64,000 nt of DNA from Oegoconia quadripuncta (GCA_949316235.1 OX438743.1:20209771-20273770); one strand, 5' to 3'. Positions 48,101 to 57,999 are shown, numbered from the stretch's first letter. Program-made: numbers and translations. The notes: generated by a model from the letters alone, not told the origin.

Positions 48101-51100
48101 GCTTAATATATCGTAAAGTCATTCCCTAAATACTTATTCAATGATAACATACAAGAGGGTATATGAGGTTAAAGAAAAATTCACCTCCACTTTACATGTA
48201 AGAGAGGTGGCGAGGTACCCTCAAATAATTTTTTAAAGACCATGCATTTTAGTTTCGAGGTAATAGTTTGCGAGTAAAATAGCTGTGACATACAGATAGA
48301 TGGACATGACGAGACTATAAGGATTCCTAATTTGAGTAAAGACCCCTAAATATCATTCGAAAAAATAATTATCTTTACTTATATGCTTAATAAACATATT
48401 TTTTAGGGTTCCCAACCACAAAAGGTATAAAAAAAGGTATTCGTATACGATCACTTTGTTGTCTGTCTATTTGACTGTGTGTCAAGACTTTTTTTCTGCT
48501 TTTCCTGTGGGTTTGGTACCTAACATCACACTTGACAACGTTTTTAAACCGACAAACTTAAATCTGTAGTTAGTTACTTTGATAATCTAATGATATTAAC
48601 TGCAAATAATGTTTGTCCTTCTTTGTCAAACTCAATTTGTGCCAAATTTTCTATATTTTCTATTTTTTTACTGGGAAGATGAGATTTTACTAGATTATTT
48701 GTAATTTTCTAGATTGTAGGGCAGTGGGGAGCATAACTGAACTCCTTACTGCAGTAGAGATTGCAGACTGTAGCATTCTGTATTAATAATTATCTATTTA
48801 TTATTACTATACCTCTTGCCGCTAGCGAGAAAAGGAACCATCACAACTTTGTCAATGGTAATATTATATACGGCTCCCATTTTTTTTTAATATTTATATT
48901 CACTTACCTAAAATATCTGGCTCTAACACTGTCGTGTATTCTTTGAACCAAGTTAAACATTTCTTTGCACTGAAACTAGTCTCCTCTGATTTGGAATGTC
49001 GACGCGAGCTGAAATGATAAAAGAGATAATAGTAATAATAAGCAATATGTATGGCAAAGTGAAACGACTACCTCTCTACAATATAAACATTTGATTTTCG
49101 GTAACATTAAAAAGACCGCTGAAAACCGATGGGGTGGCTGAGACCACTTACGGTGGCAGTTCTTAGAGTTCATTGGTCCAAATAGCTCCGAGCATGATTG
49201 AATAAGTCTATGCTGTTTCTTAATCCCTTACGGGTCGATTAGACTAGATACTCAGCAATGGAGTGTGATAGACTGAGATGAGGCATTCTTTTTTTGGGGT
49301 TTCTAACTCAAATCCAAACACAATGGTGTGTAAAGTTTCGTATATTAATTCTGTGTTATTATTAATACCAGTCTTATGATTGGGCACAGCCTCCTCTCAC
49401 TAGGAGAGTATGGGCCATAAAGTCAAAGTCAAAAATATATTATTCAATGTGTTTGGAATATTTAGATGCAAGTACCAATCTGTGGTCAACTTGCCCATTT
49501 TGTGCTCTTTGATGTACGGTGCGGCCCCTTTCCCCGCACCCACCCCCGCCTACTGTCGACCTCTGACAGTGGAGCACAGACCTTACGACCACCGTGCGCG
49601 CTGTGTCGAAAAGTGACTGTGCTTTGGTGCTTTTCGCTGTCAGAGACCTTCTGCATTCTTTCTATTCTTTCTGGGACTAACTGTGTGTGCGTCTGTAGTC
49701 TCAACCTATAGCCATAAGGGTTGGGATCCATCACTTGCCAGTGGAGATCAGTGCGGTCATCCGGGTTCACCAGGTGAGCAGTTGATTACTACTATTGCAT
49801 ACTTGCGTCTAAACCTATTTCTAAACACAATGTAAACAAAAATAACACTTATTGAAACACAACATGTTATTTTTTTAAACTATTTCACTTCACAAGGTGC
49901 TATGGTTATGGAGAAGACGCGACAAGAAACTCCGTAACAACATTTTTAAATTGGTTTCCGTAGTTACAATTTTATTACAATTTATATTTCACATTACAAC
50001 AATTATTTTCATATGAGAACTAAAGCAATTAACATAAACGTAGTCAACGACCAGGGGACCAATCGCGCTATTTTACAACGGTTTTACCGTTCGAACGGAA
50101 CGTTTTTGGCTTTGGTTTAGCTTTAGTTTAGATGACGCAAAAAATAGTATCGCGCTATATTTTGAGAATAGAATATCTTTGACGCTATCAAAGTAAAACC
50201 AAACCCAAAATATTTAGAGCTAACCATGAGTATTACAAAAAAAACTAGTTTAATTTCCGTTAAAATGATTAGCGCGATACGAAATGTGCTTAACGTAACG
50301 TTTTTGGTTATGGTTTAGCTTTGGTAAAACCGTTCATACTTAGCGCGATCGGCCCCGTGGACTTAGAATTCAGCTAACACCATCCTCCTCCTCCTCCTTA
50401 TCGCCTAAATAATCATACACATGGTTTCTTTAAGTCAAAGTCAAAGTCAAAAATGCTTTATTTTGTAGGCACACAGAGTACACTTAAAATAGTCAATTTT
50501 ACATAGTAAATTTTAAATTTTTTAAGCTACTGCTTGTTCAAAATGCAATTTTCCCCTGAGAAGAACAAGCAAGAAACTCGAAGGGTTGCTCTTTTAAAAT
50601 CAGGCTTTGATTTTACATAAAGGTTTTTATATTACAAACAGGTTTTTAAATTTCATTATTAATTGTGAAATAGCCTGGCATGCGAACGATCTGATTATGT
50701 CCAGGGATGATTATCATCTAAATAGTCTGATATTTTATAATATGCTGATAAGGTGATCTTTAAATGGAGGAGGATTTAAGGGAGGAAGGCTCCCTTGACG
50801 CGAGCGATTAAAATTTTAAACGAGGTAGCTGAAAGGATAGACTTGTTCTCATGTTCTCTGAGTGAATTCACAAAAGTCATGCTGTATGTTGTAGGTACGT
50901 TATATAAGTAGCTAATGATTAGTATGCCTAAATTATGATTTTATTGTTTTATATATTGACTATCATATTATTCAGTTGGTTCGTACATTATTGCATTGGT
51001 ATCTACTGTAACGATAATGTATCGAAATAAAATAAATAAATAAAAAAAATAAAAAAAATCGGTTCTGTTAAATAATTTATCGTATGTATGACACATGGGC

Positions 51101-51244
51101 AATTAGCTCGAAGGGACGTACATACCTGCTGTTCCGGGAGCGCTTGTGGTGATGGTGGTCGTCTAGCGCAGTATGCGAGGGCAGCACGTCGCCACTGGTG
51201 GGCGCGGGCGCGCCGCTGCGCGTGCGTTTACTGCAGCGCGGCAT
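36136..51244 (-). CDS. DCUN1D4/5: DCUN1D4/5-type DCN1-like protein (cullin neddylation co-factor)
   Basis: Promotes NEDD8 transfer from the E2 to cullins (family knowledge). Exons on the minus strand, with phases that fit: 51256-51126 (first Met of the MPRCSKRTR frame at 51244), 49008-48908, 40078-39950, 39825-39701, 39252-39045 and 36215-36136. Together they give about 255 residues from that Met. A basic N-terminus leads into [14 protein letters not shown] and [22 protein letters not shown], the start of the PONY domain. [29 protein letters not shown] and YSYDFAR.KDQRSLD follow. The cullin-binding end is [17 protein letters not shown] ... [17 protein letters not shown], then a short tail. 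GPEGMEKFC, the spacing and the C-terminus fit the DCUN1D4/5 class better than DCUN1D1-3. Two introns carry a DNA transposon and an opposite-strand esterase relic. The acceptor before exon 51256-51126 implies more 5' sequence. GC content rises sharply at the stop codon (36040-36180). Confidence 0.94.
36403..36636. repeat. 24-bp minisatellite, about 9.7 units
   Basis: The unit is acactgatctatgtgctagtgtat, with variants (ttgctgg, gtgtaa). Each junction makes the self-complementary GTGTATACAC or a near match. Because 24 is a multiple of three and units lack stops, both strands stay open across the array (for example VCASVYTD repeats); I do not read this as a gene. It lies in the last intron of DCUN1D4/5. 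Degenerate relatives continue at 36784-36830 and 37028-37163. Confidence 0.92.
37028..37163. repeat. Degenerate minisatellite block
   Basis: Irregular repeats of GCGCTGGTGTATGTGCTAGT and GCTAGTTCATGCGCTAGTAT with 15-25 bp spacing, related to 36403-36636. The transposon at 37164 begins right after a GTGTATGTG unit, so it probably inserted into this array. Confidence 0.75.
37164..39025 (+). mobile_element. Tc1/mariner-related DNA transposon with long-spaced DDE transposase, intact-looking
   Basis: 1862 bp with 41-bp terminal inverted repeats (37164-37204; 38985-39025) differing at one base. They begin CTATAGTTGACGCATTACGA and contain CTGAGTCGTCGGGCCATAAA. TATA at each end makes the TA target duplication ambiguous. 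One uninterrupted transposase gene lies inside. The right end lies 19 bp downstream of the DCUN1D4/5 exon 39252-39045 splice donor, so the insertion spared the splice site. Confidence 0.9.
37414..38769 (+). CDS. DDE transposase with about 81 residues between catalytic Asp and Glu
   Basis: Predicted cut-and-paste transposase of 451 residues from the second Met (MENLFS), which I prefer; an upstream in-frame Met at 37378 adds 12 residues. The N-terminal part has a helix-turn-helix-like segment ([20 protein letters not shown]) and a second domain ([16 protein letters not shown] ... [15 protein letters not shown]). The catalytic motifs are [22 protein letters not shown] and [15 protein letters not shown]. 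By my count 81 residues separate the second Asp from the Glu, against 34-39 in most Tc1/mariner families. The inserted part is Lys-rich ([24 protein letters not shown]). The C-terminus is a long acidic tail ([12 protein letters not shown]). No stop or frameshift is visible. The family name is left open; a long-spaced group called Sailor (DD82E) has been described, and I mention it only as a comparison from memory. Confidence 0.9.
   Translation: MENLFSNVGLNKLKGDINALARTVIHNVFLSFNELKSDPEKISLLNFNKPRDMAALFCGVSRATVDRIKTEVTQSGSPNIPRANYKKPATVTDIDSFDISVLRRTIDSFYDNGEYPSVTKILEKYREQMPDFKCGYSSMRKILKKVGFKYKQNAEGRKYLMERIDIVCARMDFLRKLDMLRKTNDQRPRFYLDETWVNQNHSRKRMWLGNNDEGGFKNQPVGKGQRLIVCHAGSGKTGFVPEAKLIFKAVKSKDADYHTEMDGNTYTEWFSDLLNVLEEPSVIVIDNASYHSMQLERIPTSSTKKSDIQEWLTKKNISFLNTDIKEELLRKVKASNPKKIYALDQLANERGHEVIRLPPYHCQYNPIELIWAQVKGEVAANNHTFKIADVEILLHKAIDNVTQEDWAKCVKHAEELQDKDLQKAILRDEAPPLIINLQEDDTDDEDSDEDE
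41502..41620 (+). repeat. LINE ORF2 C-terminal scrap
   Basis: Reads [20 protein letters not shown] then [19 protein letters not shown], a Cys-His knuckle typical of LINE C-termini. It is unrelated in sequence to the larger CR1-like element next to it. Confidence 0.6.
41860..44800 (-). pseudogene. LINE ORF2: APE endonuclease and reverse transcriptase, broken
   Basis: The endonuclease starts near 44800 ([14 protein letters not shown], then a stop near 44697, CITEHWLKQ). It continues open at 44637-43214 with [21 protein letters not shown] and SDHCGQL. The reverse transcriptase follows with [10 protein letters not shown], then a flipped block, then [50 protein letters not shown] and the catalytic FADDT. 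Near 42340 a frameshift moves the C-terminal domain ([12 protein letters not shown] ... [15 protein letters not shown]) to another frame. The lesions are therefore one stop, one frameshift and one inverted duplication (43053-43213). Confidence 0.88.
43053..43213. repeat. Inverted duplication inside the LINE reverse transcriptase
   Basis: 43053-43102 and 43164-43213 are perfect 50-bp reverse complements. The spacer (43103-43163) encodes reverse-transcriptase residues on the plus strand ([14 protein letters not shown]), opposite to the element. A block was flipped and part of it was kept in both orientations. Confidence 0.9.
44793..45947 (-). CDS. LINE ORF1: coiled-coil and esterase-like (SGNH) domain protein
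   Basis: 384 residues, uninterrupted. In CR1-group LINEs, ORF1 proteins bind the element RNA, and several carry an SGNH-type esterase domain (family knowledge). Residues about 30-115 are coiled-coil-like ([34 protein letters not shown]). A Pro/Ser/Thr linker follows ([20 protein letters not shown]). The C-terminal half has the fold marks [16 protein letters not shown] and [11 protein letters not shown]. The nucleophile position that is usually G/S-D-S reads S-D-G here, so esterase activity may be lost. That is a sight reading. Confidence 0.75.
   Translation of the reverse strand: MVTPRHCYNLLSQTNYILFEVANINSERLKRQIGYRCKQLKRKLVLEFEQSATKAREDYDNGIQLLNLKIINLENDLRDMTEKLYNTQSQWTEYTQVVSEMVNISASNAELTELLLNDLPADKQVAGTVNDPMLASICASAVDPTRTLRLTPTSGPIPVPEPSSATPGHSPTSPEASTPRIYIFSDGIGKDLGSYMQFNTEQKVINMCMPGASYQQVFNCMKSFTDYDKNCSIIILVGNGLGVSKKQLTTNFEFLASLNVKKIITCAFGYSHCLSSDENNYIQNLNRLQTNMIFYNDKFKFFDTNKFIRNLFLTKDKLYLSKYYIKQLAMLLAYNLPIYTIPVNGRSFFVMEGPSRGIKSPIIYNNRDVTPAETRDLEQSRFLN
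46190..46421. repeat. Dispersed repeat fragment
   Basis: CCACAGGACGTCCATTGCTA and AACATAGGCCTCTCCCATAG are a very common lepidopteran repeat motif. The fragment sits directly before a SINE-A. Confidence 0.5.
46422..46729 (+). repeat. SINE-A copy with head and poly-A
   Basis: Head TCCGCCTCCGTTGATCAATG and B-box GGTTCGATCCCCAGCGG. The body and the GTTGTGCATAAAAAAAA end are present. It lacks the GTTCCGGTTGTC block found in other copies. It lies between the esterase relic's two exons. Confidence 0.82.
47302..47307 (+). promoter_or_regulatory. Possible polyadenylation signal of the esterase relic
   Basis: AATAAA lies 172 bp after the relic's stop codon, followed by a GT/T-rich stretch (TTTTGTTTGCTTGTTTG), as expected of a polyA site. 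Confidence 0.5.
47620..47925 (+). repeat. LINE-type 3' end repeat (second of two)
   Basis: Shares CGCACAACCTACC, AGGTCGCCTGGAAGAGATCG and TGTGCAATAAAGTG with 31715-31965. It lies in a DCUN1D4/5 intron. Confidence 0.55.
47930..48900. other. DCUN1D4/5 intron, nothing recognised
   Basis: AT-rich and without a clear repeat or frame. Confidence 0.45.
49410..50860 (-). repeat. CR1-like LINE 3' fragments, one split by a MITE (50051-50355)
   Basis: 49795-50050 (CACAAGGTGCTATGGTTATG, CGACAAGAAACTCCG) and 50360-50425 (CAGCTAACACC, TTATCGCCTAAATAATCAT) match the 3' part of the LINE at 41.6-41.9 kb and flank a 305-bp element. That element has related inverted ends (GGGGACCAATCGCGCTA; reversed GGGGCCGATCGCGCTAA). 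50435-50860 is a second LINE tail (AGTCAAAGTCAAAGTC, GAGAAGAACAAGCAAGAAAC). The GC-rich stretch 49500-49770 is not explained. Confidence 0.65.
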
Positions 51245-51259
51245 CGCTCCACCACCCTG

Positions 51260-52298
51260 CGGTATTGCAAAGAAGAATTTAGAACCCTAATATCAACCAT
51301 TATAACAGCTACTGCTGAACGTAGATCTTGACCAACAGTACGGCCTCAAATATAAAATTTGCAAAAAGGCGATACCTGGCAATAAGTTCTTTACGGATAA
51401 TAAGGGCATAGTTTTTTAATTGGATCAGTAATTTCAGGGATCAATTTGGTAAATGTACCGCTACTCTATATTTTCTCTACGATTTTACAACCAAAACTGA
51501 TTCTAAAAGCTCAATTATATCAAATTCTACTGAAAACCTAAGTAGTAACTAAAAAGTGCTCATAACACCAAACCTCTATTGACAATGGATATATCGTAGA
51601 ATTAACAGGGATCAATTTGATACAACTGACATCTTATACTATAACTATTCATAGCTCGCAGAAGAATCCAATAGACGTTTTCTACCGCTGTTGACAATGA
51701 CAATACTGAAATGGTATAATAAGCCCACAGGTGTAATTAAACTCATGTATTAAGCTAATTGTGTATAAAACGAGGAAATAAATGTTTACGTTGGAGCTAG
51801 AGGACTGCATAATGGGTAAAACATAAATATATGCGACTATAATAATAATAATAATAAACACACACACTAATAATTAAAAAAATCTTGTATACTCCCCCTC
51901 CCCTCAGGTTCCTGTCCCTACCCTTATACCCCATTATCTCAGCTTCTATAAACATCATGTGGAACTTGTAGCACTTGCGATCTTAATTTTCATTAATGTC
52001 TGGTTTATCCTCATTGATTTGTATTATAATATGATTTGTATTGTAATAGTTTAGTAATTATTGGAATCAGTTTGCTACTGGATCAAACATACAGACAGTA
52101 TTGAAATCTTATTATCTGGCATGCAAGATTAAAGATATTGATTGTTAAATATATATTTAAATGCTGTTAAGATTTCGTGTGAATAAATAAATAAATAATA
52201 ATGAACACAAACTAAATAACTATGAACAGAAAATTTTGAAAACCTCCTAGAGAACTAATGATTCCAAATGAATGATTTATATAAACTTAGCTAACTTA
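51260..52298. other. Intron or 5' region, nothing recognised
   Basis: AT-rich. A short (ATA)n tract lies at 51838-51857. No repeat family or exon could be supported. Confidence 0.45.
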
Positions 52299-52560
52299 GG
52301 CCCGTATTAATAAATCAATCTCAATCGAAGTCTTAAGTCTTAAGCAGTTGACGCTATCTCAAGCTCCGTGCTAATTTATAAACCAATCTCAAGGTCTACT
52401 CAGCTGAGATCACTTAAGTATTCGCCTCAGCGGCCAATGAGAGTCTTGAGTTTCGTTTATTAATACGCACACCTCTTAAGTGAGTACTGCTTGAGTATGC
52501 ACGTGTTTTTCAGGTCTCAAGACTGTTCTCAATCTTGAGAATGGTTTATTAATACGGACC
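52299..52560. repeat. MITE-P, complete-looking copy
   Basis: 262 bp with inverted ends GGCCCGTATTAATAAA and TTTATTAATACGGACC, flanked by CTTA and TAAG, which extend the symmetry. The inside repeats CTCAAG/CTTGAG words and TTTATTAATA or AATTTATAAACCAATCT-like modules about every 60-75 bp. Confidence 0.8.
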
Positions 52561-53319
52561 TAAGTTAAAAGCTAAATATCTTCCAAGCGGCTTAACTGGT
52601 TTCCATCAGATATGGCTAAGAACTACCTTGCAACAACCAGATTACAAAAATAAAAAATCGTTTTCAAATCGCATACAAAGACAATCATAGCCTTCAAGGT
52701 TAAAACAGCCCTTTCTCTTCATCGGAGGTTGATAACATCACAATTCAGGGAGGAAGATCACAACAAAGGACAACTCTGAAACAGCATCGTACTATGATGC
52801 AAGTTTGTCTTTATTTCACATTATTAAGAAACATCAGTGTTACTAAATTTATTGCATAAGGATAGTTACAAGGTCAGAGAAGGACATAGGCTAAAGAAAA
52901 TAAAAATAAGTCAATCCAATCCATGGTGGAATACAGGACAGCAGTCCCTTTGACATGGGGGCGAACAGTACGCAGTTCCATCATTTTAAAATAAATGGCT
53001 ATCACAGATGACATATAAAACCTAATAATGAAGCTGTCAGGTCTGGTTGCCAGTATCCACCACAAGTACAATTTTTAAATACTAGAACATGCAACATTAC
53101 GCCTTCCTTACATAAAGCTGCTCACAAGTGACTTTCTTAGTTTTATATTCATAAAACTATTACCACTTTGGAATACAGTTGCTAGCAAAGGGTATTTGGT
53201 ACAGAACCATCCAGAATCCTATTTGGGCACCTTGGTTTGACTCTGCCAGCCTAAACAGGGGGACTTTGGTATCAGCCTTTACACTGCGCTTGGGACACCA
53301 ATAAATGTTATCATATGAT

Positions 53320-53425
53320 GGGAATTAGACCGTCACCACTGAGTGCAGTTTGTGATAAACCAGATGACGTGTTACACTTTTTATTGGAGTGTGACCGGAG
53401 TGCAGATATTAGAGAATGACTTTTG
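53320..53425 (+). repeat. LINE ORF2 C-terminal scrap
   Basis: Reads IRPSPLSAVCDKPDDVLHFL then LECDRSADIRE, the recurring C...H...C knuckle context of LINE C-termini. It stops soon after. Confidence 0.5.
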
Positions 53426-54789
53426 ATTAAATCATCGGAGCTATGCAATGGACAACTCAGCTGTGTAATGGCTGATCTGCTCTGTTGGAGTGGTCAGCCT
53501 GTATAAATTTGTTGGATTGTCCATTGCAAAAATAGTAATGTTTCAAAGGTATATGTATCAATGAGGCTGGCATAGTCACCCAGGGTATACAAAAGCAACA
53601 TACATAAAAATTTTTTTTTTTAAATCCTTTTTCATAAAAAATATACATAACATGAGTTAAGTTGATGGTAAAAACACCTCAAATTGTTCGAGTTATTGCT
53701 GTACTATTTTATTAGGGTTCATACATGTAACAATGTCAACAGCATTATTAGTATGCCACCAGTGTAGGATACACCTTACAAAACTGAATTTGCTTTTGGG
53801 TTAAATAAATAAAAATTCTTAGTATTTTCGTCCATATATTTTGTTACTAAATACTTTCTTTTTAATTGGATTTGAGTGCAGTTATTTTATATTAAAGACT
53901 AATTAAGTGGACAGGCTCTTAGCCATGTTAGATGAAAATCGGTTATTCATTGTACTTCCATGACATGGCAGTCTTTCCAGGGATTTCTCAATATTCAATT
54001 TTTCAATAATTATGGTTACACTCAGGGTTAGGTTCTTATCTTAGCCATGTTTGATAGAAATAGGTTAAGCAGTTTCGAAGATATTTAGTTAACACAGTGG
54101 GTGGATTTATCTGGATGGTATAATCACTTGCTTTCTCTGCAGTTTACAAAATTTTTAATTTATAGTAATTATATAAAATAGGTTAGCTCTTGATCTCAAT
54201 TATTATAAGTTCAAACTCAAACTCAAATCATTTATTGCATTCCTTATGTTTTGTTGTGATGACATTATAGTGTACTGTATCAATAAGGACCTTAAGTTAG
54301 TTAGTTAAGAAGTTAGTTATCTAGTAATGGTATTAGTTAATAATCTCACTATAGAAGTGATCAAATTGTTATAAGTTTATAAGTACAACACATTAATTAT
54401 GCACAATGAATTAAATCATGAAATGATATTTCTAAGAAGAGAATTATTGTATGTTTGTTTATAGTAAGAGTAACAAGACACCTCACTTATTGATTCTAAT
54501 GTCAATTCCAAGAACAACTCTAAGCAGGGTTACAGAGTTAACATAGATCAGATGATTGTGTTTTAGAGGTTATCCAGTCATTACCAATTCAAACCGAGTT
54601 ATCAATAGAATTATATCCTCATGTTTAACATTCCTTGCACTGTTTTCACAATATCTAAGGCAAAAAAACACACCTTCGCAGTAGCAATGTGATATTTACC
54701 TGTATATCTCGAAATATGCAATACGAAATTTAAACACGATTTCATAGACGCAAGTATTAGAATTTTAGCTGAACATATGTAGCACTTAC

Positions 54790-55589
54790 GATCGGTGGCA
54801 GGTTCGATATGAAATTGGAGAACTTGAACGGGTTTTTGTCTCCTATTTTGCAAATTTTGCGTGAGCAGCTCCGTGAAAAAATGTCCTCTTGACAGGTCGA
54901 TAATAACCTGAAATAAAAAATCAATGTGGGATAAAAGAGAGCAAATGATGTAAAGTGATCTGCAACGCAGCTAAAATGTTTGTAAATAGTTATTGATCAG
55001 CAAATTTATAGGTAAAATTGGTACAGATTTTGAAGTAGAAACAATTTTGTTGCTTACGAGGATCGGTAAAGGTATTGAAGGTTCCGCACAAACCATAAAA
55101 ATGTCAGTTCAATTGACTTGGAATTTGTGTAACACTAGTTTGCGGCAATTCTACTATTTCTAAATCATATCCACAATAAGAAAAATATAATAAACTGATA
55201 AACCAAACAGCAAATAGAGCGGCTGCAAGGGAAACTCAAACGAAGTTTGAAACTGACGTTTTGTTACTGCAAATAATGATAGATGCAGCCGTACTGTGTC
55301 ATACATAGCACAGTGCAAAAGCATATTGTTATACTGTGGTCATAGTATTGACTGACCTATAATTGATGATTTTCCTTGATTGATCGTAACACAATTCTAT
55401 TATTTATATTAAATTGTGATTTCTAAAAAGAAATTAAATTTCTGGTAACAGCATTTTGTTGTGAAGTTTTTATGTATTATTTTTTTCAACTGAGGAACAA
55501 AACGTGGTAATGTTTTTGTTTTTATGAGAGGCAAAGGATGCTTACCCACATAGTGCCTGCCAATTACAGAATGGACAATATTCGCAAAT
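54790..55589 (-). CDS. Two possible upstream exons of DCUN1D4/5
   Basis: 55589-55546 (44 nt, acceptor CCCACAG, donor GTAAGC) and 54907-54790 (118 nt, acceptor TTTCAG, donor GTAAGT) join in phase with each other and with exon 51256-51126. They extend the frame upstream of MPRCSKRTR without a stop (ICEYCPFCNWQALCG, LLSTCQEDIFSRSCSRKICK, NPFKFSNFISNLPPI, then GGGA). The Cys-rich content is not known to me from this family, and no Met is seen, so at least one more exon would be needed. They could equally be 5' UTR exons in which the open frame is chance. Confidence 0.4.
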
Positions 55590-55839
55590 CTGTGGGAATC
55601 AAATAGTAAAATGAAATTGTAAACCTTAGACCATATTTACCATACATCTAAAGATAGAACACTAAAATAATGACCAGTTCAAAGTTTAATTACAATTAGG
55701 TTACTACATAACTATATAGATTGATAAAGTTGTATGAGAAAATAAGATTGATTTGTAATGGAGGTGCACAAAAGACATCACAGACGTTATAACATAACAT
55801 CAGGCGTGGTAATAGAGTGGAGAACAATACAACTAATCT

Positions 55840-55990
55840 AGTAAAGAGGGCACGAGGAGTGTCACGGAGGGTGTCGCGTTCCCCTCTTGTTCCTCTGCAC
55901 CCTCCCGACAGCCCGTCTCGTCTAGATTTTTGAATACGCGTTATCGATCGCTTAAATTGTGCTTAATTGGATGACGCAATCAGAATGTTT
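55840..55990 (-). promoter_or_regulatory. Possible 5' end or promoter region of DCUN1D4/5
   Basis: A GC-richer, CpG-containing island (GGGTGTCGCGTTCCCC, CCCGTCTCGTCTAG, ATCGATCGC) in AT-rich surroundings, just upstream of the outermost candidate exon. This is context-based inference only. Confidence 0.3.
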
Positions 55991-56362
55991 GTAAAATAGA
56001 GGATGGACGAACAACATGCTGGTACGTTAGTATACCTATTAAGTACCTAGTCTGTGATGCTGTCTAGAACTAGACTAATAAATATACTTAGTTATTTGGT
56101 ACGAAAGTGATACCTACTTATTTTCTCTGTGGTAGGTACGAATCCGAATATGTTTAATTTGATTATCCCGCAGGAACTACTCATACTTTATCGGGATAAA
56201 ATCATGGAGTTTATGTTACTCGACTTTATACCAGAATAATATGTGATAGGTAATCCTGGTCGAGTAACAAAAGATTGTTTTTAAAGGTAGGTATTGTTAA
56301 TGTAGAGTACTTATAATACAAAGTATTTTTGGAGATAGCTATAAATTGAAAATTTACATAAT

Positions 56363-56722
56363 CTTCGCCTGCGTGGAATAACTTTATCGCGGAAATTTGT
56401 TTAACCCGCGCGTACTACTCACTTTGTCGGGATAAAAAATATCCTTTGTCTTAATCCAGGGTATATTCCACCTATATACCAAATTTCGTCCAAACCCGTT
56501 CATCCGTTTCGCTGTGATTGAGCAATTAAACAAATAAACTAACAACCATCCAAACTTTTGCATCTAACTAATCTAACTAAAATTTTTAGATGAAATTTGG
56601 TTTAAAGGTAGAATACACCCTGGATTAAGACCTAGGATAGATTTTATCCCGATAAAGTGAGTAGTTCCCGCGGGATAAAAAAATAAATATATCCGCGATA
56701 AAGCTATACCACGTAGGCGAAG
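56363..56722. repeat. Inverted-repeat element with CTTCGCCTgCGTGG ends
   Basis: CTTCGCCTGCGTGGAATAAC at 56363 and TATACCACGTAGGCGAAG at 56705-56722 are inverted. Inner arms also match: GTACTACTCACTTTGTCGGG against the reverse of TTATCCCGATAAAGTGAGTA, and AATCCAGGGTATATTCCACC against GAATACACCCTGGATTAAG. This is a dispersed motif type; similar words occur near 930 and 56180. Confidence 0.65.
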
Positions 56723-57044
56723 TCGCGGGCGGAAAGTTAGTTTATAATAAATATAATAATAGTTAGATTAGATGGTACAGCTTCAATACCCAGCATCCTA
56801 TCACTGATCATGTAATGTGTGGTTGTTTATGGAGACCTCTGTACCTACTACAACATCCATTAGCGAGCAAGTTGCAGAGTCCCTGACCACTTTTGAATTT
56901 TATTGAGTTACTTAATAAAGTGCAAAGTGATCGGTGGACCATCACGGAGATTGAAATCACTAAGTGAAGTTCGTAATTGGGAATATTGGCATGAATTAAA
57001 TTCCGTGAAGTGAAATAGATACAGGGTAAATTAAATCGTCGAAG

Positions 57045-57985
57045 AAGCGTCTGTGGCTCAGCGGTTAAGACGCGGTCTCCCAATTTGGGAGGTCCGGGTG
57101 CGATTCCCAGGCAGGCTATGTACCAATGAGTTTTTAATTATTTTTTTTTTTATATGAGAGGGCGGCAAACGAGCATGCGGGTCACCTGATGGAAAGCAAT
57201 CACCGCCGCCCATGGACACCCGCAACACCAAAAGGGTCACAGATGCGTTGCCGGCCTTTGAGGAAAGTGTAGGCTCGTTTCTTGAAGGTTCCAATGTCGT
57301 ACTCGTTCGGGAATACCGCTGCCGGAAGTCCGTTCCACAGGGTGGTCGTACGTGGTAAGAAGTTTCTTGAGAAACGTACAGTGGTAGATTTCCACTCATC
57401 CAGGTGATGTGGATGGAAATTTAATTTTCGGCGAGAAGTGTATCGGTTAAATTGAGCAGCGGGTATTAGCTCGAACAGTTCTTCAGAACACTCCCAACCA
57501 TTCCACAATGTGGAAGTTCTATGCTGGAAGTCCAGTTCACTCAAAAATCTGTGCGTAAAGCACTTTTCTCCCTTGATATTCATTGTGGGCCTGACGGGCC
57601 GGACGGAAAAATTGTGCTCCAGAGTTGGCTCCGGTATTGGCGCGTTTATTTCGACACTCGTATACTCCACAGGCGTAGTACCAAATTCCTGGAATTGTGC
57701 TGAAAAATTGTGCTCCAGAGTTGGCTCCGGTATTGGCGCGTTTATTTCGACACTCGTATACTCCACAGGCGTAGTACCAAATTCCTGGAAGACGGCCTTA
57801 GTGCACCCGATCCCTAAAAAAGGCGACCGTATTTACTAATGTGCATTTATCTCACTGCTCTTAAAATGGTGAAGGAAAACATCGTGAGAAAACCTGCATG
57901 TCTGAGAAATAAAAATTCAAAGGCATGTGAAGCCCCGAACCCCAACCAATTATACGAGGAAAGGCCTGCAATGATGATGAAAATT
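57045..57985 (+). repeat. SINE-D split by a 5'-inverted LINE fragment (about 57137-57834)
   Basis: The SINE-D head (GTGGCTCAGCGGTTAAGACG, 57052) and body (ATCGTGAGAAAACCTGCATG, 57881) are separated by about 700 bp. The left part of the insert is the minus-strand 3' end of a LINE: poly-T at 57137, and ORF2 C-terminus [20 protein letters not shown]. The right part is reverse-transcriptase sequence on the plus strand ([20 protein letters not shown]). Opposite orientation of the 5' part is the known mark of twin priming. Confidence 0.75.
57606..57789. repeat. Tandem duplication, 96-bp period
   Basis: 57606-57693 recurs at 57702-57789 (GAAAAATTGTGCTCCAGAGT ... CCAAATTCCTGG), seemingly without mismatch. 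It lies in the inverted reverse-transcriptase part of the LINE insert. The period is a multiple of three, so frames stay open on both strands. Confidence 0.9.
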
Positions 57986-57999
57986 AATTTCGTGTGATT

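Noticed and set aside
49486..49770. A GC-rich stretch with a 94-codon minus-strand frame
   Set aside because: No domain or splice sites recognised; it lies among LINE fragments and may be part of a LINE 5' region, but I could not support that.
57200..57839. 188-codon and 109-codon frames that look like one gene each
   Set aside because: They are parts of one inverted LINE insert; the length comes from an in-frame 96-bp duplication.
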